From Gammaproteobacteria bacterium (lineage in GTDB: Bacteria > Pseudomonadota > Gammaproteobacteria > UBA4575): a DNA stretch of 5,924 bases. This document shows, piece by piece, positions 1 through 5,702 of this stretch. Made by a program: the position numbers and the translations under genes. Positions within the stretch are counted from its first letter, which is position 1. Every line of letters starts with the position of its first letter. Under the pieces are notes generated by a model. That model was not told the origin of the DNA. It searched no databases and was given only the letters and a program-made list of their open reading frames with translations. Location of the stretch: assembly GCA_028281205.1 (NCBI GenBank), contig JANQKJ010000052.1, forward strand, positions 1 to 5,924, given 5' to 3'.

Positions 1-83
1 AGTCGTGAGTTTTTGGTTACGACTATTTTCTGCAAACAGAAAGGGAAATATGGGCTTGGTTTATAGTGGTTAAAAAAGATAAA
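1..83. other. Left-edge region beyond the peroxiredoxin stop: two short inverted repeats, possible tail of a neighbouring gene
   Basis: Two small inverted repeats are visible. AGTCGT at 1-6 pairs with ACGACT at 19-24; inside this, 8 pairs with 17 and 7 with 18 as a G-U wobble. TTTCTG at 27-32 pairs with CAGAAA at 37-42 around a 4-base loop. Neither is GC-rich or followed by a convincing T-run, so calling a terminator would be a guess. Two plus-strand frames are open from the window edge, one to a TAG at 64-66 and one to a TAA at 71-73. Either could be the C-terminus of a gene converging on the peroxiredoxin gene, but about 22 codons are too few to choose a frame or name a product. Confidence 0.2.
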
Positions 84-551
84 TCATAATTCTTTGACAG
101 CTTGTAATACTTCTTCAACATGCCCATTGACTCTCACTTTACGCCATTCTTCACGCAAGATACCTTTATCATCAATTAAGAAGGTACTCCTTTCAATGCC
201 CATAACTTTTTTGCCATACATGTTTTTTTCTTTAATGACATCAAATTGCTGGCATAATTTTTCTTCACTATCCGATAATAAGTCAAATGAAAAATCTAAC
301 TTGGCTTTGAAGTTTTCATGAGATTTAATGCTGTCACGTGAAACACCGAGAATCACTGTATTTAGTTTAGAGAATTTTTTAATACTGTCTCTAAAGTTCT
401 CTGACTCCTTGGTGCATCCGGGTGTGTTATCTTTAGGGTAAAAATAAACAATAACATTTTTACCCTTGAAATCAGAAAGCTTGATTGTTTTTTCGCCGGT
501 TGCCGGAAGTTGGAAGTTGGTGACTTTTTTACCGATTTGTACTAATGCCAA
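84..551 (-). CDS. bcp: Thioredoxin-dependent peroxiredoxin, Bcp/PrxQ family
   Basis: Cytoplasmic thiol peroxidase that reduces hydrogen peroxide and organic hydroperoxides, usually recycled by thioredoxin. The 155 residues match the usual family length (about 150-160). The peroxiredoxin active-site pattern PxxxTxxC is complete: Pro39, Thr43 and peroxidatic Cys46 in PKDNTPGCTKES, with the conserved Arg at 121 in ERSTFLID. The C-terminal NGHVEEVL is also typical. The resolving cysteine that E. coli Bcp carries five residues after the peroxidatic one is absent here (Glu51). The only other cysteine is Cys100 in EEKLCQQF. The protein is therefore either a 1-Cys type or uses Cys100. The start is TTG, chosen because translation from there gives the full family N-terminus and AGGAG lies 8 bases upstream. 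The gene is divergent from the lipoprotein gene, with 77 bases between them. Confidence 0.95.
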   Translation of the reverse strand: MALVQIGKKVTNFQLPATGEKTIKLSDFKGKNVIVYFYPKDNTPGCTKESENFRDSIKKFSKLNTVILGVSRDSIKSHENFKAKLDFSFDLLSDSEEKLCQQFDVIKEKNMYGKKVMGIERSTFLIDDKGILREEWRKVRVNGHVEEVLQAVKEL

Positions 552-559
552 AGTTATTG

Positions 560-564
560 CTCCT
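560..564 (-). promoter_or_regulatory. Ribosome binding site that fixes the TTG start of the peroxiredoxin
   Basis: Read on the minus strand, AGGAG lies 8 bases before the TTG at 551-549. No ATG or GTG nearby would keep the conserved N-terminal strand, so this site supports the non-ATG start. Confidence 0.75.
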
Positions 565-628
565 GTATACTAAATAAACCGTATTAAAAACTGTTCATAA
601 ACACGCGCAAGTATATTAATAAATTTCG

Positions 629-1621
629 ATGTATAGAAGGTCTGTAATCTTATTATTATTATTTTTGGGTGCTTGTAGTGCCCCTGTAAAGGATTACAGC
701 GATCAAATATATATTAAAAGTGTTGAATATAAATTTATTGATGAATTATTTAAGCATAATGATGAAAGTAAATTTTCTGTCGAAGTCCCCGTTTGGGTAA
801 GCTACCCTGACGAACAAAAATTTTCACCTCCATATCCTGCGATTATACTTTTACATAGTTCATGGGGATTTAGTGCGCAGGAAAGCTTTTATGCCAATGT
901 ATTTAAGGAATTAGGGCTGGCTGTTTATGCTATCGACAGCTTTACGTCGCGGGGAGTAGTCCGAACATCAACTGACCAATCCCTGGTTTCGAGTGCATCT
1001 ATGATTCAGGATGCCTATCAAGTACTGGATTATTTAAATACTGAGCCAAGAGTAGATGCTAATAAGGTAGCCGTTATGGGTTTTTCTAAAGGAGGAATTG
1101 TTGCTCTTTATTCGGCATTTAATATGGTGAATCAAGCTATAAACAATAACAAACAAACGTTTGCAGCTCATATTGCTTACTACCCATGGTGTGGAATTCG
1201 TTTAAGTAATATGAGTACAACAGGTGCGCCCATACTTGTTCAAGGTGGTGATAAAGATATTATTACACCGGTAAAAAAATGTGAACAGCTTATTAATGAA
1301 GAGTTTTCTGAAAATGATAAACAACAAGTCGTTATTAAGCATCATCCTAAAGCACGTCATGCATTTGATCATCCAATACTAGCGCGAGTGCCATTTATGT
1401 TGGCGCTTGACGCACAAGTACCAGCACTATGTGATTTACGTCAAGGTGATAATGGCGAGTTTATTGAAAGACATAGTAACCAGAAAGTGACGGGTGATAA
1501 TATTAAAACCGTCTTAGAAGCATGTAGTACATTCAATGGAAATGCCGGCAGTCATCGAAGGGCAACTCGCGATGCTTTGGCCATTACAAAAGCATTTCTT
1601 TCCGAACATCTGCTTGATTAA
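629..1621 (+). CDS. Exported dienelactone hydrolase-like lipoprotein (alpha/beta hydrolase)
   Basis: Probable lipoprotein of the cell envelope with an alpha/beta-hydrolase domain of the dienelactone hydrolase (COG0412-like) type. The N-terminus MYRRSVILLLLFLGAC is a short lipoprotein signal with lipobox LGAC, so Cys16 should be lipidated; Ser17 follows, not the Asp that favours inner-membrane retention. Core elements in order are AIILLHSSWGF (71-81, oxyanion region), DSFTSRG (103-109), the nucleophile elbow GFSKGG with Ser153, GGDKD with likely acid Asp210, and ARHAFDH with His244. The nucleophile is Ser, whereas classical dienelactone hydrolases use Cys. About 85 residues follow the catalytic His, ending in a family-typical helix; Cys268 and Cys299 could form a disulfide. 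The substrate is unknown. An in-frame stop at 620-622 leaves this as the only ATG start. No Shine-Dalgarno sequence is visible. The stop codon abuts the next gene, so the two are probably co-transcribed and co-translated. Confidence 0.85.
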   Translation: MYRRSVILLLLFLGACSAPVKDYSDQIYIKSVEYKFIDELFKHNDESKFSVEVPVWVSYPDEQKFSPPYPAIILLHSSWGFSAQESFYANVFKELGLAVYAIDSFTSRGVVRTSTDQSLVSSASMIQDAYQVLDYLNTEPRVDANKVAVMGFSKGGIVALYSAFNMVNQAINNNKQTFAAHIAYYPWCGIRLSNMSTTGAPILVQGGDKDIITPVKKCEQLINEEFSENDKQQVVIKHHPKARHAFDHPILARVPFMLALDAQVPALCDLRQGDNGEFIERHSNQKVTGDNIKTVLEACSTFNGNAGSHRRATRDALAITKAFLSEHLLD

Positions 1622-2272
1622 ATGGCTATGTTATTGAATACGAATAAGTATTTTTTGTTATCATTTGTATTGTTTGTTAACGCTAGCACGTTTTCGCAAA
1701 CCGATAATCTGGCTAGAGTTCATATCGAGAATATTGTGCAGGCTAAAACTAAGATTGATCCTGCTAACATTGCAGTTTGCTCTCAGTATGGCTGTAAAAA
1801 AATTACTCAAGTTAGTATTGATCAAAAATTACAGTTAAGAATTCTACAGTTATTTCAAGTCGAGAAATTATCGGCGCAATATGAACGTGCTTTGCTGGCT
1901 GAATATATTGCTCAAGTAGAACAATTCATTGGCAGACAAACGAATACTCAATTTGATCGTGGCGGATCGTTCCCAGTGTTTTTAAATCTAGGTGCACAAT
2001 ATAGTAACCAAATGGATTGTATCGATGAATCTACCAATACACTTAGTTATTTAAGATTACTTGATTCGCAAGGACTGATTACACATCATGATGTAACTGG
2101 ATTGGTTACGCGCGGCGGACTACTTGCTGGCTATCCGCATACAGCTGTATTGCTAACAGAGGAAAAGTCAAATAAAAAATATGTCATTGATTCCTGGTTT
2201 TATGATAACGGTAGACCTGCTGTAGTATTGCCTTTGAAAATATGGAAACTAGGCTGGAAGCCAAGTGAATAA
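1622..2272 (+). CDS. Exported conserved protein with a transglutaminase-like Cys-His-Asp triad, function unknown
   Basis: I do not recognise a named family. A signal peptide is likely: hydrophobic residues about 10-20, then a polar region with cleavage near residue 26 (STFSQ). Residues 30-110 are mostly helical and polar, with a Cys53-Cys58 pair spaced CxxxxC. The C-terminal half resembles a papain-like/transglutaminase core. Cys133 in QMDCIDESTNT is followed 12 residues later by Arg145 in YLRLLDSQG, the spacing seen in transglutaminase-type CxxxA...LLRxxG motifs. HHDVTGLVTRGG follows, then His173 in PHTAVLL and Asp190 in YVIDSWFYDNG, giving a plausible Cys133-His173-Asp190 triad. It could be a peptidase, an amidase or an inactive scaffold. 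ATG 1622 follows directly after the upstream TAA; an ATG at 1628 is an alternative. With no ribosome binding site seen, translation probably relies on coupling to the lipoprotein gene. It converges on the gene ending at 2293, 20 bases away, with no clear terminator between. Confidence 0.75.
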   Translation: MAMLLNTNKYFLLSFVLFVNASTFSQTDNLARVHIENIVQAKTKIDPANIAVCSQYGCKKITQVSIDQKLQLRILQLFQVEKLSAQYERALLAEYIAQVEQFIGRQTNTQFDRGGSFPVFLNLGAQYSNQMDCIDESTNTLSYLRLLDSQGLITHHDVTGLVTRGGLLAGYPHTAVLLTEEKSNKKYVIDSWFYDNGRPAVVLPLKIWKLGWKPSE

Positions 2273-2292
2273 TTAACAAAATACACACTTAA

Positions 2293-2679
2293 CTATGGAA
2301 TATTAGCAAGCGTATCTGCCAGTATTTCAGATAGTTCAGGTACAAATAAAATGCGTCTTCTTTGTTCCATTACTTGAGTCACTTCGCTGCAATGAAATCG
2401 ATTTTGCTGGAATCGTTTCACAAATACTTTTTGTTCTTGTTCGGATAACAAATCAAAATGCTTACCACCCGTGACTTGATTCTGCTTGAGTATTTGGATT
2501 TCTTTCTCAATCGCAGCTTTGTGTAATAAAGCAGTATCAATATCTCTAACGCTTTCCAATAAAATACGTAGCTGTTTATATTCCTCAGCATAACTCTGTT
2601 CAGGCTTGGACAATAGAGAAGCGAATGAGGCACTACATACTAAAGAGAATAACAATAGTGCTCGTAATGTTGTAATCAT
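2293..2679 (-). CDS. Small exported protein of unknown function
   Basis: I do not recognise this 128-residue protein. MITTLRALLLFSLVCSASFA looks like a type I signal peptide cleaved after Ala20 (S-F-A at -3 to -1). Cys15 does not sit in a good lipobox, so a lipoprotein is unlikely. The mature part is charged and probably helical: residues 30-68 form a heptad-like stretch (EEYKQLRILLESV, then AAIEKEIQILKQ) that could be a short coiled coil, followed by LLSEQEQKVFVKRF, a lone Cys97, and a basic QRRR at 106-109. No catalytic motif is visible. It lies 78 bases after aat on the same strand, so it may be read through from that operon or have its own promoter. No Shine-Dalgarno sequence is obvious. 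The signal peptide and consistent codon reading support a real gene more than any homology I can recall. Confidence 0.65.
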   Translation of the reverse strand: MITTLRALLLFSLVCSASFASLLSKPEQSYAEEYKQLRILLESVRDIDTALLHKAAIEKEIQILKQNQVTGGKHFDLLSEQEQKVFVKRFQQNRFHCSEVTQVMEQRRRILFVPELSEILADTLANIP

Positions 2680-2757
2680 GAGCGAAATCTAAAATGAATT
2701 TACATGTGGCTAATTTGACATGCTTATGTTCACACAATATACAAGAAATTAATTTAT

Positions 2758-3501
2758 TCAACGTGACTCTAACCAGTCGTCTAGTACAAGTGGATAATCT
2801 TGTTGCCAGGCGTTAGTGTTGACGGACTGTTGTGTAAGTTTGGGTAAAATATGTAAATATTCTTCGCGTGGAATGTTAATACCACCAAGTGAGGTTAAAT
2901 GATTTGAAGTTAGTTGGGTGTCTATCATTTTATAACCCCATGTGTCTAGATAGGCGCATAAATAGAGTAGAGCCACTTTAGATGTGTCAGTTTCTCTGCT
3001 AAACATGGACTCACCAAAAAATATTGAGCCAATAGCGACACCATAAATGCCACCGACTAAATAGTTATTATCGTTCCATACTTCTATGGAATGTGCATAG
3101 CCCAATTGATGCAACAATGAGTAGGCACGCAGCATTTCCGGTGTAATCCAGGTTCCTCTAGAATTACTGCGTGGTTCTGCGCATGCTTTCATGACGTCTA
3201 CAAAAGATTGATCATAGGTGATACGCCAAGCTTTCTTTTTGAGTGTCCTTAACAAACGTTTATGTGCAATAAATTTTTTTGGGTAAATAATTCCGCGCGG
3301 GTCAGGTGACCACCATAAAATAGGCTGATCTTCTTCATACCATGGGAAGATGCCTTCGTGGTAGGCACGTAGCACTCGCTTTGGACTTAAATCTCCGCCT
3401 GCAGCTACTAGTCCTTCAGGATCTTTTAATGCGAGTTTGGCTGGCGGGAATGCAGCACTCTCATCATCAGGGTTTAACCAAGGTAAATTGATTTCGCTCA
3501 T
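2758..3501 (-). CDS. aat: Leucyl/phenylalanyl-tRNA--protein transferase
   Basis: Cytoplasmic enzyme of the bacterial N-degron pathway. It moves Leu or Phe from charged tRNA to proteins with N-terminal Lys or Arg, marking them for ClpS/ClpAP. Family signatures run through the whole 247 residues: GLVAAGGDLSP (30-40), AYHEGIFPWYEE (47-58), WWSPDPRG (63-70), SRGTWITPEM (114-123), HSIEVW (137-142), GGIYGVAIGSIFFGESMFS (150-168) and IDTQLTSNHLTSLGG (193-207). Asp194 and Gln196 correspond to E. coli Asp186 and Gln188 in the active site, with an 8-residue offset. The length is close to the E. coli protein (234). The start ATG overlaps the TGA of the upstream FemAB-like gene as ATGA, and no ribosome binding site is obvious, so translation is likely coupled. 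In Pseudomonas-like order bpt, infA and clpA would come next; none of them is present in the remaining 2.7 kb. Confidence 0.97.
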   Translation of the reverse strand: MSEINLPWLNPDDESAAFPPAKLALKDPEGLVAAGGDLSPKRVLRAYHEGIFPWYEEDQPILWWSPDPRGIIYPKKFIAHKRLLRTLKKKAWRITYDQSFVDVMKACAEPRSNSRGTWITPEMLRAYSLLHQLGYAHSIEVWNDNNYLVGGIYGVAIGSIFFGESMFSRETDTSKVALLYLCAYLDTWGYKMIDTQLTSNHLTSLGGINIPREEYLHILPKLTQQSVNTNAWQQDYPLVLDDWLESR

Positions 3502-4649
3502 TGTTCTAAACGATACGGGGAGAGTGATAACAACTCTTTACATTGATTGTGCATGGCTTCTTGTTCGCGCTCACAAAACGTATAAATTGCCTGGCGAAAC
3601 TTAGAGTCACTCATCCAGTGAGCAGACCAGGTTTTAGTAGGTAAAAAACCACGTGTGATTTTATGTTCACCTTGTGCACCCGGTTCAAAAGTAGTTAATT
3701 TTTTTTGAATACAATAGTCAATGCCTTGATAAAAACAGGTTTCAAAATGCAGGCTGTGAAATTCTTCTTTGCAACCCCAGAAGCGTCCATATAAAGCATT
3801 GTCACCTCTTAATGTTATAGCGCAAGCAATGTACTCATTTTCTAATAGCGCAAACATAAACACGACTTGTTCACCCATAGTGCGACAGATCTCTTTAAAG
3901 AAGCCTATGCTTAATGTCGGTATGCCTGATTTCCGGTCAAATGTGCTTGCATAAAATCCATGTGCTAGCTCAATTTGATGTTCACTGGCTTCATTTCCAT
4001 GGATAACATCTATATGGATGTTTTGTTCTTCAACCATACGGCGTTCACGTTTTACTTTTTTGCGTTTACGCGAAATAAAAGTTGATAAAAATTCATCAAA
4101 GTTAGTGTAGCCTTGATTTTTCCAATGATATTGGCAGCCAAGGCGTAATTGTAAACTATTATCCCGGCATAATTGTGTTTCGTCTTCATTGGTGAATAGC
4201 CAGTGCATGCCACTCATATTGAGTTTTTCTGCCAGCTTGATGATTTGTTGAATCATCATCGATTTGATATTTGCATCTTCAGCCAGTAAACGCGAGCCAC
4301 TGACAGGATTATAAGGTACGGCACTAACCATCTTGGGATAATAATTTAAACCTGCTTGTTCATATGCTGAAGCCCATGTCCAATCAAACACAAACTCACC
4401 ATAGGAATTTGTCTTTATGTAAAGTGGGCAAGCACCTACGAGTGACTTATTACTATCGCGCACGGATAAGTGATAAGGGAACCAGCCAAATTCCTCACCA
4501 ACACATTGATGGTTTTCCAATGCAACTAAAAACTCATAACGTGTAAAAGGGTGAGAAGTTCCTGCCAAATGATTCCATTCATTAGCACTAATCTCACAAA
4601 TAGAAGTGTGGAAGCAAAGCTCTAGCGCTTTACTTTCGGCTTCATTCAT
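3498..4649 (-). CDS. FemAB-like/GNAT-fold protein of the DUF482 (COG3146) type
   Basis: Probable cytoplasmic protein of the 'peptidoglycan biosynthesis/recognition' FemAB-like family, often annotated simply as GNAT N-acetyltransferase; no reaction is established to my knowledge. Family signatures in order are ACPLYIKTNSYGEF (73-86), FDWTWASAYEQAGLNYYPK (88-106), VPYNPVSGSRLL (111-122), MHWLFTNEDE (148-157), GCQYHWKNQGY (171-181), the basic run SRKRKKVKRERR (193-204), YGRFWGCKEEFHSLHFETC (287-305) and FEPGAQGEHKITRGF (321-335). The 383 residues cover the whole family. Two GNAT-like halves, as in FemABX proteins, are inferred from the family rather than seen directly. It starts 26 bases after trxB and its stop overlaps the aat start, so it is the middle gene of an apparent three-gene operon. 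The ribosome binding site is poor: AGGTG lies 13 bases upstream of the ATG. Placement beside Aat, an aminoacyl-tRNA-using enzyme of related fold, makes an acyl- or aminoacyl-transfer role reasonable but unproven. Confidence 0.9.
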   Translation of the reverse strand: MNEAESKALELCFHTSICEISANEWNHLAGTSHPFTRYEFLVALENHQCVGEEFGWFPYHLSVRDSNKSLVGACPLYIKTNSYGEFVFDWTWASAYEQAGLNYYPKMVSAVPYNPVSGSRLLAEDANIKSMMIQQIIKLAEKLNMSGMHWLFTNEDETQLCRDNSLQLRLGCQYHWKNQGYTNFDEFLSTFISRKRKKVKRERRMVEEQNIHIDVIHGNEASEHQIELAHGFYASTFDRKSGIPTLSIGFFKEICRTMGEQVVFMFALLENEYIACAITLRGDNALYGRFWGCKEEFHSLHFETCFYQGIDYCIQKKLTTFEPGAQGEHKITRGFLPTKTWSAHWMSDSKFRQAIYTFCEREQEAMHNQCKELLSLSPYRLEQ

Positions 4650-4675
4650 AGATGAGGAAAAACACCTGCCTTGGG

Positions 4676-5638
4676 TTAATTAGATTCGAGTTGATCTAGG
4701 TATCTCTCAGCGTCCAGAGCGGCCATGCAACCAGTGCCTGCCGAAGTAATGGCCTGACGGTAGACATGATCCATGACGTCACCGGCAGCATAGATGCCTT
4801 CCTTGCTGGTTTCTGTGGCGTTACCAGATAAACCACTGTGTACTTTCAAATAACCGCCTTCCATCTCAAGTTGGCCTTCGAAGATGCCAGTATTGGGTTT
4901 ATGTCCAATGGCGATGAATACACCCTTGAGATCAATGTCATCGGTGGAGCCATCCTGAGTACTTTTGATGCGCATACCTGTAACACCAGAATCATCACCT
5001 AGTACCTCATCTAAAGTGTGGTTCCATGCAATCGTAACATTACCGTTTTTTTCACGTTCAAATAATTTATCTTGTAGGATTTTTTCTGAGCGTAAAGCAT
5101 CGCGACGATGAACAAGTGTTACATGTGAGGCAATATTGGATAAATACAATGCTTCCTCAACTGCGGTATTACCGCCGCCGATAACGGCAACGTTCTGTCC
5201 TTTATAAAAGAAACCATCACAGGTTGCACAGGCTGAAACGCCTTTACCTTTGAAAGCTTCTTCAGATTCCAAACCTAAGTACATGGCTGAAGCGCCGGTA
5301 GCAATAATTAGTGCATCACATGTGTAAGTACCGTTAATGTCACCGTTTAATGTATAAGGTTTGCTACTAAAATCGACTGATTGAATATGGTCGAATATGA
5401 CTTGAGTGCCATATCTCTCAACATGGGCAAGCATGCGCTGCATTAAATCAGGTCCTTGCAAGCCTTCAACATCACCTGGCCAGTTATCCACATCAGTGGT
5501 GGTCATTAATTGACCGCCTTGTTCCAGTCCAGTGATAATTACAGGATTAAGGTTTGCGCGCGCAGCATAAACACCTGCTGTGTAACCAGCCGGCCCTGAG
5601 CCTAATATGATGAGTTTATGGTGTTGGCTGCCGCTCAT
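4676..5638 (-). CDS. trxB: Thioredoxin reductase (NADPH)
   Basis: Cytoplasmic FAD enzyme that passes electrons from NADPH to thioredoxin, which in turn serves ribonucleotide reductase, methionine sulfoxide reductase and peroxiredoxins such as the Bcp of this window. The 320 residues match E. coli TrxB (321). Visible elements are FAD-binding GSGPAG (13-18), EQGGQLMTTTDVDNWPG (39-55), ATGA (113-116), redox-active CATC with Cys137 and Cys140, NADPH-binding GGGNTA (154-159), HRRD (177-180) for the 2'-phosphate, and the C-terminal FAD motif AAGDVMD (284-290) followed by RQAITSAGTGC. No key residue is missing. The ATG is supported by GGAGG at 5649-5653, 10 bases upstream. It is the first gene of the minus-strand operon. 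A good promoter could not be fixed: TTGACT (5699-5704, minus strand) and TATAAG (5670-5675) are 23 bases apart, too far for a normal sigma-70 pair. Confidence 0.98.
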   Translation of the reverse strand: MSGSQHHKLIILGSGPAGYTAGVYAARANLNPVIITGLEQGGQLMTTTDVDNWPGDVEGLQGPDLMQRMLAHVERYGTQVIFDHIQSVDFSSKPYTLNGDINGTYTCDALIIATGASAMYLGLESEEAFKGKGVSACATCDGFFYKGQNVAVIGGGNTAVEEALYLSNIASHVTLVHRRDALRSEKILQDKLFEREKNGNVTIAWNHTLDEVLGDDSGVTGMRIKSTQDGSTDDIDLKGVFIAIGHKPNTGIFEGQLEMEGGYLKVHSGLSGNATETSKEGIYAAGDVMDHVYRQAITSAGTGCMAALDAERYLDQLESN

Positions 5639-5648
5639 TTTTGTTTAA

Positions 5649-5653
5649 CCTCC
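5649..5653 (-). promoter_or_regulatory. Ribosome binding site of trxB
   Basis: GGAGG on the minus strand, 10 bases before the ATG at 5638-5636. It is the strongest Shine-Dalgarno sequence in the operon; the two genes downstream have none that is convincing, which suggests that they depend on coupling. Confidence 0.7.
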
Positions 5654-5669
5654 GTGTTATTGTGAATGC

Positions 5670-5690
5670 CTTATATAACCGTGCTATAAG
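5670..5690. promoter_or_regulatory. Inverted repeat in the trxB leader, possible operator
   Basis: CTTATA at 5670-5675 and TATAAG at 5685-5690 form a perfect 6+6 bp inverted repeat around a 9-base spacer, 32 bases upstream of the trxB ATG. Read on the minus strand, the proximal half (TATAAG) is also a 5-of-6 match to a -10 box, so a protein bound here could block transcription. The repeat is short and AT-rich and could arise by chance; no regulator is identified. Confidence 0.25.
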
Positions 5691-5702
5691 TAGTAGATAG
5701 TC

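Noticed and set aside
94..321. Plus-strand open frame of 75 codons
   Set aside because: It lies wholly inside the peroxiredoxin gene on the opposite strand, whose active-site motifs are intact. The frame has no ribosome binding site or recognisable domain.
2252..2262. GGCT-GGA-AGCC hairpin near the end of the transglutaminase-like gene as a terminator
   Set aside because: The stem is only 4 bp, sits inside the coding region and has no T-run after it.
2418..2633. Minus-strand open frame of 71 codons
   Set aside because: It is an alternative frame of the small exported protein gene, with a low-complexity Lys/Tyr/Ile-rich translation and no signal or domain.
3769..3954. Plus-strand open frame of 61 codons
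   Set aside because: It is antisense to the conserved central part of the FemAB-like gene and looks like a shadow frame.
4364..4546. Plus-strand open frame of 60 codons
   Set aside because: It is antisense to the conserved N-terminal motifs of the FemAB-like gene and has no independent support.
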